Positions 25,539-33,433 of a stretch of DNA of 64,000 bases are shown piece by piece. Position numbers and translations under genes: made by a program. This stretch comes from Sphingobacteriaceae bacterium (GTDB taxonomy: Bacteria > Bacteroidota > Bacteroidia > Sphingobacteriales > Sphingobacteriaceae). Position 1 is the stretch's first letter. Each line of letters starts with the position of its first letter. The DNA is taken from NCBI GenBank assembly GCA_014380615.1, contig JACMJM010000064.1, forward strand, positions 62,001-126,000. Direction: 5' to 3'. The notes beneath the pieces were generated by a model, which saw only the letters and a program-made list of their open reading frames with translations, searched no databases and was not told where the DNA came from.

Positions 25539-27121
25539 CCTATTTTTGCTGATGTCCAGTGGCCATCTACAAGTCGGCCTATATTTAGCGGATTCTTATT
25601 CTGCAACTCTGCGGGGAGTAAATGATCAGGGAAATCCTGAAAAGCAACCGGACGCACAAAACGAAATATCGCGGCAGAGCCTACGGAAGTTGAACGCCCA
25701 TCTGTTGTTGAAGGGAACGGTCCGCCATGTTGCATCGAGTGGCAAACTTCCACCCCGGTTGGATAACCTCCATAAATAACCCGTCCGGCTTTTTGGGTAA
25801 TTATCGCCAGTACAGATTTAACCGTTCTTTCATCAGAAGGAGTGGCATGTACTGTTGCTGTTAGTTGGCCCTCAAGTGATTGAAGGACCTCTGTTAGCTG
25901 AACCTCATCCTGGCACAACACAAAAAGAGTGGAAGGGCCAAAAACTTCTTCAGCAAATTGCTTATTTGCCATAAAATCGGTGGCTTTTACGCTATACGCT
26001 GATGGCTGTGCTTCACCTTCGGATGCACTCGTGCCCGATTTAGCAACTAAAGTTATTTCTGAAGCATTCTGCAAAGCAGATACCCCTTCATTATAGGCTT
26101 TACAAATGTTTTTGTTGAGCATTGTTGCCGGAACTGTGGCGCTTAATTGGGTTGCAAACTCACTAATAAATTCCTTGGTACGGGAGTTTTCAAGCATCAA
26201 AACCAGTCCGGGGTTAGTACAGAATTGCCCCACGCCAAGTGTAACTGAGCCCGCTAAATCTTTTGCAATTTTTTCTTTGGAAAACTCGATAGCTCCCGGA
26301 AGGAGAATCATTGGGTTTACGGCGCTCATCTCAGCGAAAACCGGAATAGGTTCGGGACGAGTTATTGCGGCATTAAATAAACGCATCCCTACATTCCTTG
26401 AACCGGTAAATCCTACTGCTTTAATTACGGGATGTTGGACTAAACGAATTACATCCTCGTGAGAGAGATAAAGAGATGAGAACACCCCTTCCGGCATTGC
26501 GGTGATTTCTGAAGCTTTGATTATTGCAGATGAAATAAGCTCATTTGTTCCGGGGTGGGATGAATGCGCCTTTACCACAACAGGGCATCCCGCTGCCAAA
26601 GCTGATGCAGTGTCACCTCCAGCAGTTGAAAAAGCCAGCGGAAAATTACTGGCTCCAAATACTGCAACAGGCCCTATCGGGATAAGCATTCTTCTGATAT
26701 CTTGCTTAGGTAAGGGCAGACGATCGGGCTGTGCCTTGTCTATGCGGGCATCTACCCACCAACCGTCTCTTAGCAATTGAGCAAATGACTTAAGTTGTCC
26801 GCAGGTTCTTCCGCATTCCCCTGTTATCCTTGCGAGTGGCAAACCTGATTCGGCCGAGCAGCGTTCAAGCAATACATCTCCGAGTGCCATAATTTCATCT
26901 GCAATCGTATCCAAAAACTCTGCTCTTGCAGCTGCAGAAATCTGGCTGTAAGCCGGAAAAGCTTTTCCCGCAAGGCGGAGAGCATTTTGAAATTCTTCCT
27001 CAGTAGCTATCTTAAATTCTTCGTCCAGATAGGCATTTGTTTTTGGAGAAAAGGCCTTGAATGTTTTATCTCCTGATGCACCACGCGTAAATCCTGTAAA
27101 GTTTGCTCCTGTAATTGCCAT
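25535..27121 (-). CDS. 2,5-dioxopentanoate (alpha-ketoglutarate semialdehyde) dehydrogenase, NADP+
   Basis: This 528-residue ALDH-superfamily enzyme oxidises 2-ketoglutarate semialdehyde to 2-oxoglutarate, the last step of oxidative pentose, uronic-acid and hydroxyproline routes. The N-terminus GANFTGFTRGASGDKTFKAFSP is typical of the group (about residues 4-25). The general base is in VFAEMSAVNP (about 264) and the catalytic Cys in GQFCTNPG (about 300), with LGPS-type sequence EVFGPSTLF later. The length of about 525 residues equals the KGSADH type. Within this operon it would finish breakdown of the 2-keto-3-deoxy acid formed by the enolase-family dehydratase. The start lies 5 nt from the transporter stop. 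Confidence 0.88.
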   Translation of the reverse strand: MAITGANFTGFTRGASGDKTFKAFSPKTNAYLDEEFKIATEEEFQNALRLAGKAFPAYSQISAAARAEFLDTIADEIMALGDVLLERCSAESGLPLARITGECGRTCGQLKSFAQLLRDGWWVDARIDKAQPDRLPLPKQDIRRMLIPIGPVAVFGASNFPLAFSTAGGDTASALAAGCPVVVKAHSSHPGTNELISSAIIKASEITAMPEGVFSSLYLSHEDVIRLVQHPVIKAVGFTGSRNVGMRLFNAAITRPEPIPVFAEMSAVNPMILLPGAIEFSKEKIAKDLAGSVTLGVGQFCTNPGLVLMLENSRTKEFISEFATQLSATVPATMLNKNICKAYNEGVSALQNASEITLVAKSGTSASEGEAQPSAYSVKATDFMANKQFAEEVFGPSTLFVLCQDEVQLTEVLQSLEGQLTATVHATPSDERTVKSVLAIITQKAGRVIYGGYPTGVEVCHSMQHGGPFPSTTDGRSTSVGSAAIFRFVRPVAFQDFPDHLLPAELQNKNPLNIGRLVDGHWTSAKIG

Positions 27122-27125
27122 ATTA

Positions 27126-28418
27126 TTATTCTTTTGTTTCTGCCGCTACATAAGCGTGCAATTGTTCATTTTTTGTTAAAGGTCCCATCAGGAACCACAC
27201 TATAAATAGGCCGATAACCGCTGATATTCCAAACATGAAAAACAGGTAGTTATAGCCGGTATTGTAATCACTACTTTTAGACACTATTGAAAGTGTTTCT
27301 CCCGAAAGGGCCTGAAAAACAGCTCCGCCTAAACCCGTACCAATGCAACCCAAACCCCAAACCGATGCTGCTGCACTTTTAGGGACGATATCAGCTGGTG
27401 TTGCCAGCGAATTCGAGGTGTAAGAGGTGTATCCAAATCCGGCTATACCGAAAACGATAAGGGCTGTCATAGGAGTGTTAATTATAAACGGAGCTGCAAG
27501 CAATGGTATTGCCATAATTGCTGCTGATAAGCAAATAGAAAACTTTCTTGCCTTATGAATGGGCATACCCTGTTTGATTATAAACTGAGTAAAATACCCT
27601 CCTATCAGGTTCCCTACATCCGCAATTAAAAATGGAAGTATCGCGTACCAGCCAATTTGCTTCAAACTGTAATGATGAACATCTACCAGGTAGCGGCCAA
27701 TCCAGAAAGTTACGAAATACCAAACCGGGTCAAGGAAGAATTTTGAGAGCGTAAACATTCTTACAAAACGGGTTTTAAATAATATTTTCGCAGGAATAAT
27801 TCTCGCCTTTGATTCTTTAACTGAATGTTCGGGCGTATAATAGATAAACCAAAATACGGCAAGCCATAAATAGCCCATAGCTGCAAGAATGATAAAAGTC
27901 ATTCGCCAGCCGTATTCTATACCTAAAAATGCTACAAGCGGCGGAACGATTATAGCTCCTAATGCAGCACCACTATTAAAGATACCTGATGCTGTAGAAC
28001 GCTCGTGCGGAGGAAACCATTCGCTGGTAAGCTTTAGCGCTGCGGGCCAGTTACCGGCCTCGCCAATGCCAAGGAAAAACCGTACCAGCCCAAACTGGAA
28101 AGGTGTTACCACAAAGGCGTGGAATAAACCTGCCGTAGTCCAGAAGGCCATGCACAGGGAGTAACCTAAACGGGTGCCTAATTTGTCGATAACAAACCCT
28201 GAGAAAGCGTTTGATATCATATAAGCCACAAAAAAGGCTGTTCCGATATAGCCGAATGCGCTATCGGGAATCAGTTGGCGCAGTTCACCGTCGGCGCTTA
28301 AATAATTAAAAGATAAGCGATGAACGTAATTTAAGACCGTGGCCAAAAAGGCCATGCCTACCATTACCCATCGCATTTTGGAGGGTTTGCCGAAAGTTTC
28401 GAGGCTTAGGTTGTTCAT
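27126..28418 (-). CDS. MFS transporter of the ACS (anion:cation symporter) family, hexuronate/aldonate type
   Basis: A 430-residue inner-membrane protein with 12 hydrophobic segments, of the ExuT/GudP-like ACS family. Signatures are LNYVHRLSFNYL in helix 1, GFVIDKLGTRLGYSL, and GIGEAGNWPAALKLTSEWFPPHERSTA (about 115-142), characteristic of this family. ACS members import sugar acids with protons, so the likely substrate is an aldonate or uronate made outside. It sits between the catabolic genes upstream and the semialdehyde dehydrogenase downstream. The 204-nt gap upstream contains a MITE-like repeat. Confidence 0.88.
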   Translation of the reverse strand: MNNLSLETFGKPSKMRWVMVGMAFLATVLNYVHRLSFNYLSADGELRQLIPDSAFGYIGTAFFVAYMISNAFSGFVIDKLGTRLGYSLCMAFWTTAGLFHAFVVTPFQFGLVRFFLGIGEAGNWPAALKLTSEWFPPHERSTASGIFNSGAALGAIIVPPLVAFLGIEYGWRMTFIILAAMGYLWLAVFWFIYYTPEHSVKESKARIIPAKILFKTRFVRMFTLSKFFLDPVWYFVTFWIGRYLVDVHHYSLKQIGWYAILPFLIADVGNLIGGYFTQFIIKQGMPIHKARKFSICLSAAIMAIPLLAAPFIINTPMTALIVFGIAGFGYTSYTSNSLATPADIVPKSAAASVWGLGCIGTGLGGAVFQALSGETLSIVSKSSDYNTGYNYLFFMFGISAVIGLFIVWFLMGPLTKNEQLHAYVAAETKE

Positions 28419-28461
28419 TGGTTTGGTTAGTTTATTTTATGAATCTTTTTAATCACTTTTT

Positions 28462-28600
28462 TACCCCTCAGTCCTGCGGACAGCTCCCCTTGAAAAAAGG
28501 GGAGCAATACAAAACGCCTAAATAAAACGCACTATGTTTAAGCGCCAACTTAAAGCGTTTTACTCCCCTCCTTTTTTCAAGGAGGGGATCAAGGGGTGGT
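28462..28600. repeat. MITE-like nested inverted repeat
   Basis: Two hairpins face each other: GCTCCCCTTGAA to AGGGGAGC (28483-28505, 9-bp stem) and CCCCTCCTT to AAGGAGGGG (28565-28587, 9-bp stem). The left and right hairpins are also partly complementary to each other, and the outer ends (ACCCCT and GGGGTGGT) match. The inner part has AAAACGC paired with GCGTTTTA. The total is about 140 nt, between an FAH-family gene and the MFS transporter. The wording CCTCAGTCCTGCGGACAGCT resembles non-autonomous elements I recall from Flavobacteria and Sphingobacteria. It may act as a terminator or processing site inside the operon. Confidence 0.6.
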
Positions 28601-28622
28601 CTAATCCTTCATAACCATTCTC

Positions 28623-29633
28623 TTACACAGACCGTATTTCAATTAACTTTTCTTCCTCTCCTTCTATTTTCAAATTGTTTTGAAGGGCTCTCCCCAAGCC
28701 GTTCCATTCAACTTCCATTAAATCGCCGTTTTCTAATTTTATCCCGCTTCCGAAACTAAAAGCATCTGCCCCAAAAAAATGCACATGTGCCTGCAATGGA
28801 ATGCGATGCCCGGAATATTTAAAATGATGGTACTCCAGATTATCAAGATTGTGGGCCATGTTCCTCTCACCTGTTTGAATATTAGCAGACCAGACCACTT
28901 CAAGACCTCTTTTTACTGATACTCTTCCTTTAAAGCCACTAAAATCATCTGTTATGCACAACTCCGGACCAATCGAACACTGGCGTAATTTTGAGGGAGC
29001 CAGATAGAGGTAATTCTTCTTTTCCATGATATGATCAGAGAATTCGTTACCGGTACTGAAGCCAATCCGGAAAGGATTTCCTGCCCTGTCGATAATGTAA
29101 ATTCCTGCTATTTCGGGCTCCTCTCCGCCGTCATTTCCATATGGAGGAATCGTTAAACTTTCACCATGTGCTTTGAGCATGTGCCCGTTTCCTTTATAGA
29201 ACCATTCGGGCTGTACACCAATATTCCCTTTTTCCGGAAAACCGCCATCAACACCCCATTGGTACATCTGCATACTGTCTGTGGGTTTATTATCAGACTG
29301 GTGCATCATCTGCCTGTTTAAGGCGCTGTTTTTATGCGTAAGACCCGTACCTGCTACCAGGCAGCCGAATACACTTTCGGGATGGTCAAAAGAAGGAAGA
29401 AGTTTCCAATCGCTTTCGGCATTGTAGATCGAATTGTAATCCAGCTTTTCTTCCGAAAGATTGGATTCTATAAGCGATGTCAGCTTTTGCGAATCATCTA
29501 TTGCCTTCAGAGCAAGTTCGTAGACTGAACTATAGGTCTTTATCAAAACCAGGTTCGGTTCCTTAACCAAGGCAATTCGTCGTCCCTTATCGGGATGAAC
29601 GAGTTGAACCAGACGTGTTGCTTTCGTATCCAT
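28623..29633 (-). CDS. FAH-family 2-keto-3-deoxy-acid dehydratase (AraD1/GguC-like)
   Basis: A 336-residue protein of the AraD1/GguC branch of the fumarylacetoacetate hydrolase fold. Family features are CLVAGTGLTH, MYQWGVDGG, PEWFYKGNG, GEEPEIAGIYII (metal-binding E-x-E at about 170-172) and HVHFFGADAFSFG (roughly 290). Members turn 2-keto-3-deoxy-pentonates into 2-ketoglutarate semialdehyde by dehydration, the step before the dehydrogenase at 25535. It is placed right after an SDR and the acid-sugar dehydratase in transcription order. Whether the substrate is the arabonate, xylonate or lyxonate derivative cannot be read from sequence. Confidence 0.83.
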   Translation of the reverse strand: MDTKATRLVQLVHPDKGRRIALVKEPNLVLIKTYSSVYELALKAIDDSQKLTSLIESNLSEEKLDYNSIYNAESDWKLLPSFDHPESVFGCLVAGTGLTHKNSALNRQMMHQSDNKPTDSMQMYQWGVDGGFPEKGNIGVQPEWFYKGNGHMLKAHGESLTIPPYGNDGGEEPEIAGIYIIDRAGNPFRIGFSTGNEFSDHIMEKKNYLYLAPSKLRQCSIGPELCITDDFSGFKGRVSVKRGLEVVWSANIQTGERNMAHNLDNLEYHHFKYSGHRIPLQAHVHFFGADAFSFGSGIKLENGDLMEVEWNGLGRALQNNLKIEGEEEKLIEIRSV

Positions 29634-29635
29634 AA

Positions 29636-30415
29636 TTACTGCGTTACCCAGCCTCCGTCAATTGAAAATCCGGCACCGGTTACAAAGCCTGACGCCGGGC
29701 TCGAAAGGTATAAAGCGATTCCGCCAATTTCGTGCGGCTCAGCCCATCTTCCCATTGGCACTCTTGAAATAAATGCTTTGTATTTTTCAGGATCGTTGAG
29801 CAAAGGGAGGTTTAACTCAGTTGCAAAAGGGCCCGGCAAAAGCGCGTTGACATTAATTCCTGTGGTAGCGAGTTCCATAGCCAAAGCTCGTGTGAATTGT
29901 AAAATTGCACCTTTACTGGTAGCATAAGGTGTACGCTCTGGGATTGCTGTTAAAGAAAGCATGGAGCCAACATTAATGATGCGGCCATACCCCTGCTTCT
30001 TCATGTAAGGTACAACTTCACGGCTTGCTACCCAGGCACCGGTTACGTTTACTTGTTGCACCTTATTGAAATCGTCCATAGACAAATCTTCAATCTTTCC
30101 CCGGATATTTATACCTGCTGAATTGATCAATATATCAATCCTGCCAAACTTATCCGCTGTAGCGGAAACAGCGTTTTTGATACTTTCTTCTGAAGTAACA
30201 TCACAACTGTTGCTGATACACTCAACAACGTAAGTTGATTTTATTAAATCTTCGGATTCTTTGTTGGTCTTTTCATCCCTTGCGGCGATAGAAATATTCG
30301 CTCCAGCTTCGGCTAATGCTTTTGCCATTGCAAGCCCCAGGCCACGGTTGCCACCCACAATAAGGGCGGTACGACCGTTTAATTTAAATTGCTCAAATAC
30401 GCTATTCTCTATCAT
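29636..30415 (-). CDS. Short-chain dehydrogenase/reductase (gluconate-5-dehydrogenase-like)
   Basis: A 259-residue classical SDR: cofactor loop GGNRGLG (21-27), NSAG (98-101), catalytic Y164-x3-K168 in PYATSKGA, and the C-terminal GFSIDGGW. The pattern of the first helix and ending is like gluconate 5-dehydrogenase and related sugar-acid or polyol oxidoreductases. It lies 6 nt after the acid-sugar dehydratase. It could oxidise the substrate to a keto acid, epimerise through reduction, or act on a side product. All catalytic residues are present, unlike in the SDR at 33434. Confidence 0.87.
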   Translation of the reverse strand: MIENSVFEQFKLNGRTALIVGGNRGLGLAMAKALAEAGANISIAARDEKTNKESEDLIKSTYVVECISNSCDVTSEESIKNAVSATADKFGRIDILINSAGINIRGKIEDLSMDDFNKVQQVNVTGAWVASREVVPYMKKQGYGRIINVGSMLSLTAIPERTPYATSKGAILQFTRALAMELATTGINVNALLPGPFATELNLPLLNDPEKYKAFISRVPMGRWAEPHEIGGIALYLSSPASGFVTGAGFSIDGGWVTQ

Positions 30416-30421
30416 GACGGG

Positions 30422-31591
30422 TTATTCGATTATCTTGAAGTTTTCCAGTCCTTCGGTTTTAAGAGTCAAGCCCATTCCCGGCTTGTTATCGTCCAACTGA
30501 AGCTTTCCGTTTTCGGCAACGGCCTCGCCGTCGAAAATGTACCAGAACATTTCGTTACCCACTTCAATTTCGGTTTGAGGGAAATACTCTGCCATAGGCG
30601 ATGCAAATGAACTCATCACCACATGTAAATTATGCATTTGTCCGCCATGGGGGATTACTTCAACTCCATGTAAATGAGCCATTGTGCAAATTTTCTGAGC
30701 TTCTGTAAAACCTCCCACCCTATTTGTATCAAATTGGAAAATATCAAGCGCATCTGCTTTTAGCAAATCATAGAATCCAAATCGTGTGTATTCATGTTCA
30801 CCGCCAGAAAGCGGTATGTCTGTGTATTGCTTTAGTTTTGCGAAGTTGTGGATCTCATCAGGCAACATCAACTCTTCCACCCAGCGCAAATTATACGGCT
30901 CAAGCTCTTTTAAAAGTTGCTTTGCATACGGAAAATTGAAACCCATATAAGCTTCGAGCATTATTTCCACGTCATCACCTACTGTTTCACGAACCACCTT
31001 TACCATCTCCACATTCTTCTTCATTCCAGCCAGTCCATCCGTAAGAGGATATCCGCAACGCAATTTCATGCCTGTAAAGCCTTCTTTTTTATAGTGTTCT
31101 GCTTCTTTCTGCAAGCTCTCAAGATTCCGCGTATACAAGCGGCTGTAATAAGTGGAAATATATTCTTTCGTTCTCCCACCTAAAAGCATGAACACTGGCT
31201 GTTTTAGTGCCAGACCTTTAATATCCCAAAGAGCGATATCGAGCGCACTAATCGCTGCGATTACAGCTCCTTTTCTTCCATAGGCTACCGACGAACGATA
31301 CATCTTTTCGTACAGGTATTCTGTATTCATCGGGTTCTCACCGATAAGAAGAGACTTTAATTTCGAATCAATAATCAGCTTGGTAACATCTGGACATAAT
31401 CCTGCGTTTCCAATTCCAACATAACCCTCATCGGTTTCAATTTCTACAACAAGCCAGCTGAAGAAGCGATATGCTGCCTGAGAATCTGTTTGAAAGGGGA
31501 GCAGGCTTACGGGGGTTGCAAACACCGTGTCGGTAGTTTTTACTGGCCCGTTCCATTGATAGAGTTTAGTTCTGATGTTGGTTATCTTCAT
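30422..31591 (-). CDS. Enolase-superfamily acid-sugar dehydratase (rhamnonate/lyxonate dehydratase-like)
   Basis: A 389-residue mandelate-racemase-subgroup dehydratase. It removes water from an aldonate to give a 2-keto-3-deoxy acid. The N-terminal capping domain leads into a barrel with metal-ligand positions in IMLEAYMGF (E where the family usually has D), WVEELMLP and SGGEHEY. The acid-base part has QFDTNRVGG and the histidine of VIPHGGQMHN (about 328). The HGGQMHN and ASPMAEYFP wording points to the L-rhamnonate/L-lyxonate group, not the longer fuconate group. It is the second gene after the XRE regulator. Since the fuc operon lacks a fuconate dehydratase, this enzyme might also serve it. 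Confidence 0.86.
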   Translation of the reverse strand: MKITNIRTKLYQWNGPVKTTDTVFATPVSLLPFQTDSQAAYRFFSWLVVEIETDEGYVGIGNAGLCPDVTKLIIDSKLKSLLIGENPMNTEYLYEKMYRSSVAYGRKGAVIAAISALDIALWDIKGLALKQPVFMLLGGRTKEYISTYYSRLYTRNLESLQKEAEHYKKEGFTGMKLRCGYPLTDGLAGMKKNVEMVKVVRETVGDDVEIMLEAYMGFNFPYAKQLLKELEPYNLRWVEELMLPDEIHNFAKLKQYTDIPLSGGEHEYTRFGFYDLLKADALDIFQFDTNRVGGFTEAQKICTMAHLHGVEVIPHGGQMHNLHVVMSSFASPMAEYFPQTEIEVGNEMFWYIFDGEAVAENGKLQLDDNKPGMGLTLKTEGLENFKIIE

Positions 31592-31614
31592 TGTAAAATA
31601 TGGATTGATAATGA

Positions 31615-32163
31615 TTAGACAAAAATATCGAGGTATACAACCTCATCTGTGAAAGGTAATATTCCGTGTTTTTGAAGTGTGTTGAAATAGAGGCTGTCTC
31701 CCTCTTTTAAGTGATACTCAACTTCTCCAACCTGCATCTTCATTTCTCCCTTTAGAATATAAATAAACTCTTCACCTTCGTGAGATAGCTGGTGAGGCTT
31801 TACTTCACCTTTTCTTGCCACAAAAAGAAATGGCTGCATCTTCTTTTCGTGATATTCGGATGCAAAAGGGAATATGGAATATCCTTTATCGGTTGCTGTT
31901 AAATTTTCTTCTGCCTTTTGTTTACTTGTTACTATGGCATTTAAAAAGCCGTCGTGCTCCAGCAAGTTAGAGATATTGGTCCCTAAAACCTTTGAGATTT
32001 TTACAAGTGCCGCTACAGATGGAACAGTTTTATTGTTCTCAATCTTAGAAATCATACTTTTCGAGAGATCGCTGTTATCGGCTATCTCCTGTAAAGTCCT
32101 TTTCTGGCTTACACGTAAAAGTTTAATCCTGTCGCCTATCTGCAGGTTATTTTTGTTGGGCAT
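31615..32163 (-). CDS. XRE-cupin transcriptional regulator
   Basis: A 182-residue regulator. It has an N-terminal XRE/Cro helix-turn-helix (about 8-62, including TLQEIADNSDLSKSMISKIEN) and a C-terminal cupin (about 110-182, with H-P-x-S-H-E-G-E-E-F-I-Y-x-L-G-E pattern) that would sense a small molecule. It is the first gene of the long catabolic operon (32163 down to about 19406), with a near-ideal promoter and a perfect palindrome just upstream. I therefore infer autoregulation and control of the operon. The ligand is unknown, possibly the sugar acid. Confidence 0.9.
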   Translation of the reverse strand: MPNKNNLQIGDRIKLLRVSQKRTLQEIADNSDLSKSMISKIENNKTVPSVAALVKISKVLGTNISNLLEHDGFLNAIVTSKQKAEENLTATDKGYSIFPFASEYHEKKMQPFLFVARKGEVKPHQLSHEGEEFIYILKGEMKMQVGEVEYHLKEGDSLYFNTLQKHGILPFTDEVVYLDIFV

Positions 32164-32189
32164 TAAGAAATGTTTACTAAGGTTTATTT

Positions 32190-32243
32190 TTATTCAACAT
32201 TGTTGAATAAGCAAATGTATTTTTTAGAATTGATAAATGCAAA
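32190..32243 (-). promoter_or_regulatory. Promoter and perfect palindromic operator of the XRE-cupin operon
   Basis: On the minus strand a TTTG box (32243-32240) is followed, after 20 nt, by TACATTTG (32219-32212), a full match to the Bacteroidetes TAnnTTTG box. Directly downstream, at the expected transcription start, lies TTATTCAACA-N1-TGTTGAATAA (32190-32210), a perfect 21-bp palindrome. A regulator bound there would block initiation, so the element is the probable operator of the XRE-cupin protein, whose start is 26 nt further on. Confidence 0.83.
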
Positions 32244-32348
32244 TAAAAAGTTTGGGGAGGATTAAAGGGCTAAGTTTACGGGGCTGCGCCTTTTAAACAA
32301 GTGGATCACAACAACCTTACAGTTAGCCAGAAGGGGACATATTAAAAG

Positions 32349-32386
32349 TTATCCGCCTGAACCCATAAAAAAAGCAAGGCGGATAA
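32349..32386 (-). terminator. Hairpin terminator of the fuc operon
   Basis: TTATCCGCC (32349-32357) is the exact reverse complement of GGCGGATAA (32378-32386), with a 20-nt A-rich loop. On the minus strand the hairpin is followed by CTTTTAA, and it lies 18 nt beyond the last fuc-operon gene. The large loop makes it a weaker terminator than others here. The 32244-32348 stretch shows nothing further. Confidence 0.6.
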
Positions 32387-32404
32387 AAAGTATTTCATCA
32401 GATT

Positions 32405-33424
32405 TTAATCAACCTCGACCATGGCTTTTATAACGCCGTTTGCAGGATCGAGCCAGCCCTTAAACTCATCCTTCACCTGATCAAAAGTTACGCGATGAGT
32501 GATATAAGTTGCCGGATTAACCAAGCCATTTTTCATGCTTTTAATAACGTGTTCAAAATCACCGCGGGTAGCGTTTCTGCTGCTCATCAGCGTTGCTTCA
32601 CGTTTATGAAACTCCGGGTGGCTGATGCTTAGCTCGGCTTTCTGCAGGCCCACTAAAACATAGCGTGCGCCATGCGCCATATATTGAATACCATTGTTAA
32701 TTGCTCTGAGATTTCCGGTAGCATCAATTACAACGGTTGGAAAATCGCCGTTGGTGATTTCTTTTAATCGTGCGGTCACATCCTCTGTCGTGGGATTGAT
32801 GGTGTGATGAACCTTTAATTTTTCACTGCAAAAAGCCAAACGCTGATCGTTTATGTCCATCGCGATAACTTTTCCACCTGCTATTCTGGCAAACTCCATA
32901 ATACCCAGTCCGATAGGCCCGGCACCGATAACAAGAACAAATTCGTCCTTTTTAACGTCGGCTCTTCTAACGCCATGGGCACCAATAGCAAGTGGCTCTA
33001 CAAGAGCCAATTCATCAAAGCTTAATCCTTCTCCATGGATTAGTGAATAGGATGGAACAGAAAGATATTCGGCCATGCCGCCGTGAACATGCACGCCGCA
33101 CACTTTAATACTTGCGCAGCAATTGGGTAAACCCGAGCGGCAGGCGATACACTCTCCGCAATAAAAGTAAGGGATAAAGGTTACTGATTCGCCGGGTATA
33201 AACCCCTCAGCACCATCACCTTCAACAAATTCGGCGGCCAACTCATGGCCCAAAATTCTTGGATACTCGAAAAAAGGCTGCGTGCCTTCAAATGCATGAA
33301 GATCTGTTCCGCAAATACCAATGCGTTTAATTTTTAATATGGAATGCCCTTTTGCCGGAACCGGTGGTTCGCCTTGCTGGTATTCAAAAGAGCCGGGTGT
33401 AGTACAAACTAAAGTTTTCATCAA
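32405..33424 (-). CDS. Zinc-dependent alcohol dehydrogenase (MDR family)
   Basis: A 339-residue medium-chain dehydrogenase. The catalytic zinc site is in RIGICGTDLHAFEG with GHE (about 58-68); the structural zinc site is CGECIACRSGLPNCC (about 93-107); the Rossmann loop is VIGAGPIGLG (about 168-177). It is the last gene of the fuc operon, 9 nt after the SDR at 33434. Relatives include L-threonine, sorbitol and galactitol dehydrogenases and L-gulonate 5-dehydrogenase. It might oxidise L-fucose-related polyols or a lactaldehyde/propanediol intermediate; the substrate is open. Confidence 0.88.
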   Translation of the reverse strand: MMKTLVCTTPGSFEYQQGEPPVPAKGHSILKIKRIGICGTDLHAFEGTQPFFEYPRILGHELAAEFVEGDGAEGFIPGESVTFIPYFYCGECIACRSGLPNCCASIKVCGVHVHGGMAEYLSVPSYSLIHGEGLSFDELALVEPLAIGAHGVRRADVKKDEFVLVIGAGPIGLGIMEFARIAGGKVIAMDINDQRLAFCSEKLKVHHTINPTTEDVTARLKEITNGDFPTVVIDATGNLRAINNGIQYMAHGARYVLVGLQKAELSISHPEFHKREATLMSSRNATRGDFEHVIKSMKNGLVNPATYITHRVTFDQVKDEFKGWLDPANGVIKAMVEVD

Positions 33425-33433
33425 ATCTGCTTC

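Noticed and set aside
30422-31591. Assignment as a standard L-fuconate dehydratase
   Set aside because: It is about 50 residues shorter than the characterised Xanthomonas type and has the HGGQMHN motif of the rhamnonate/lyxonate group.
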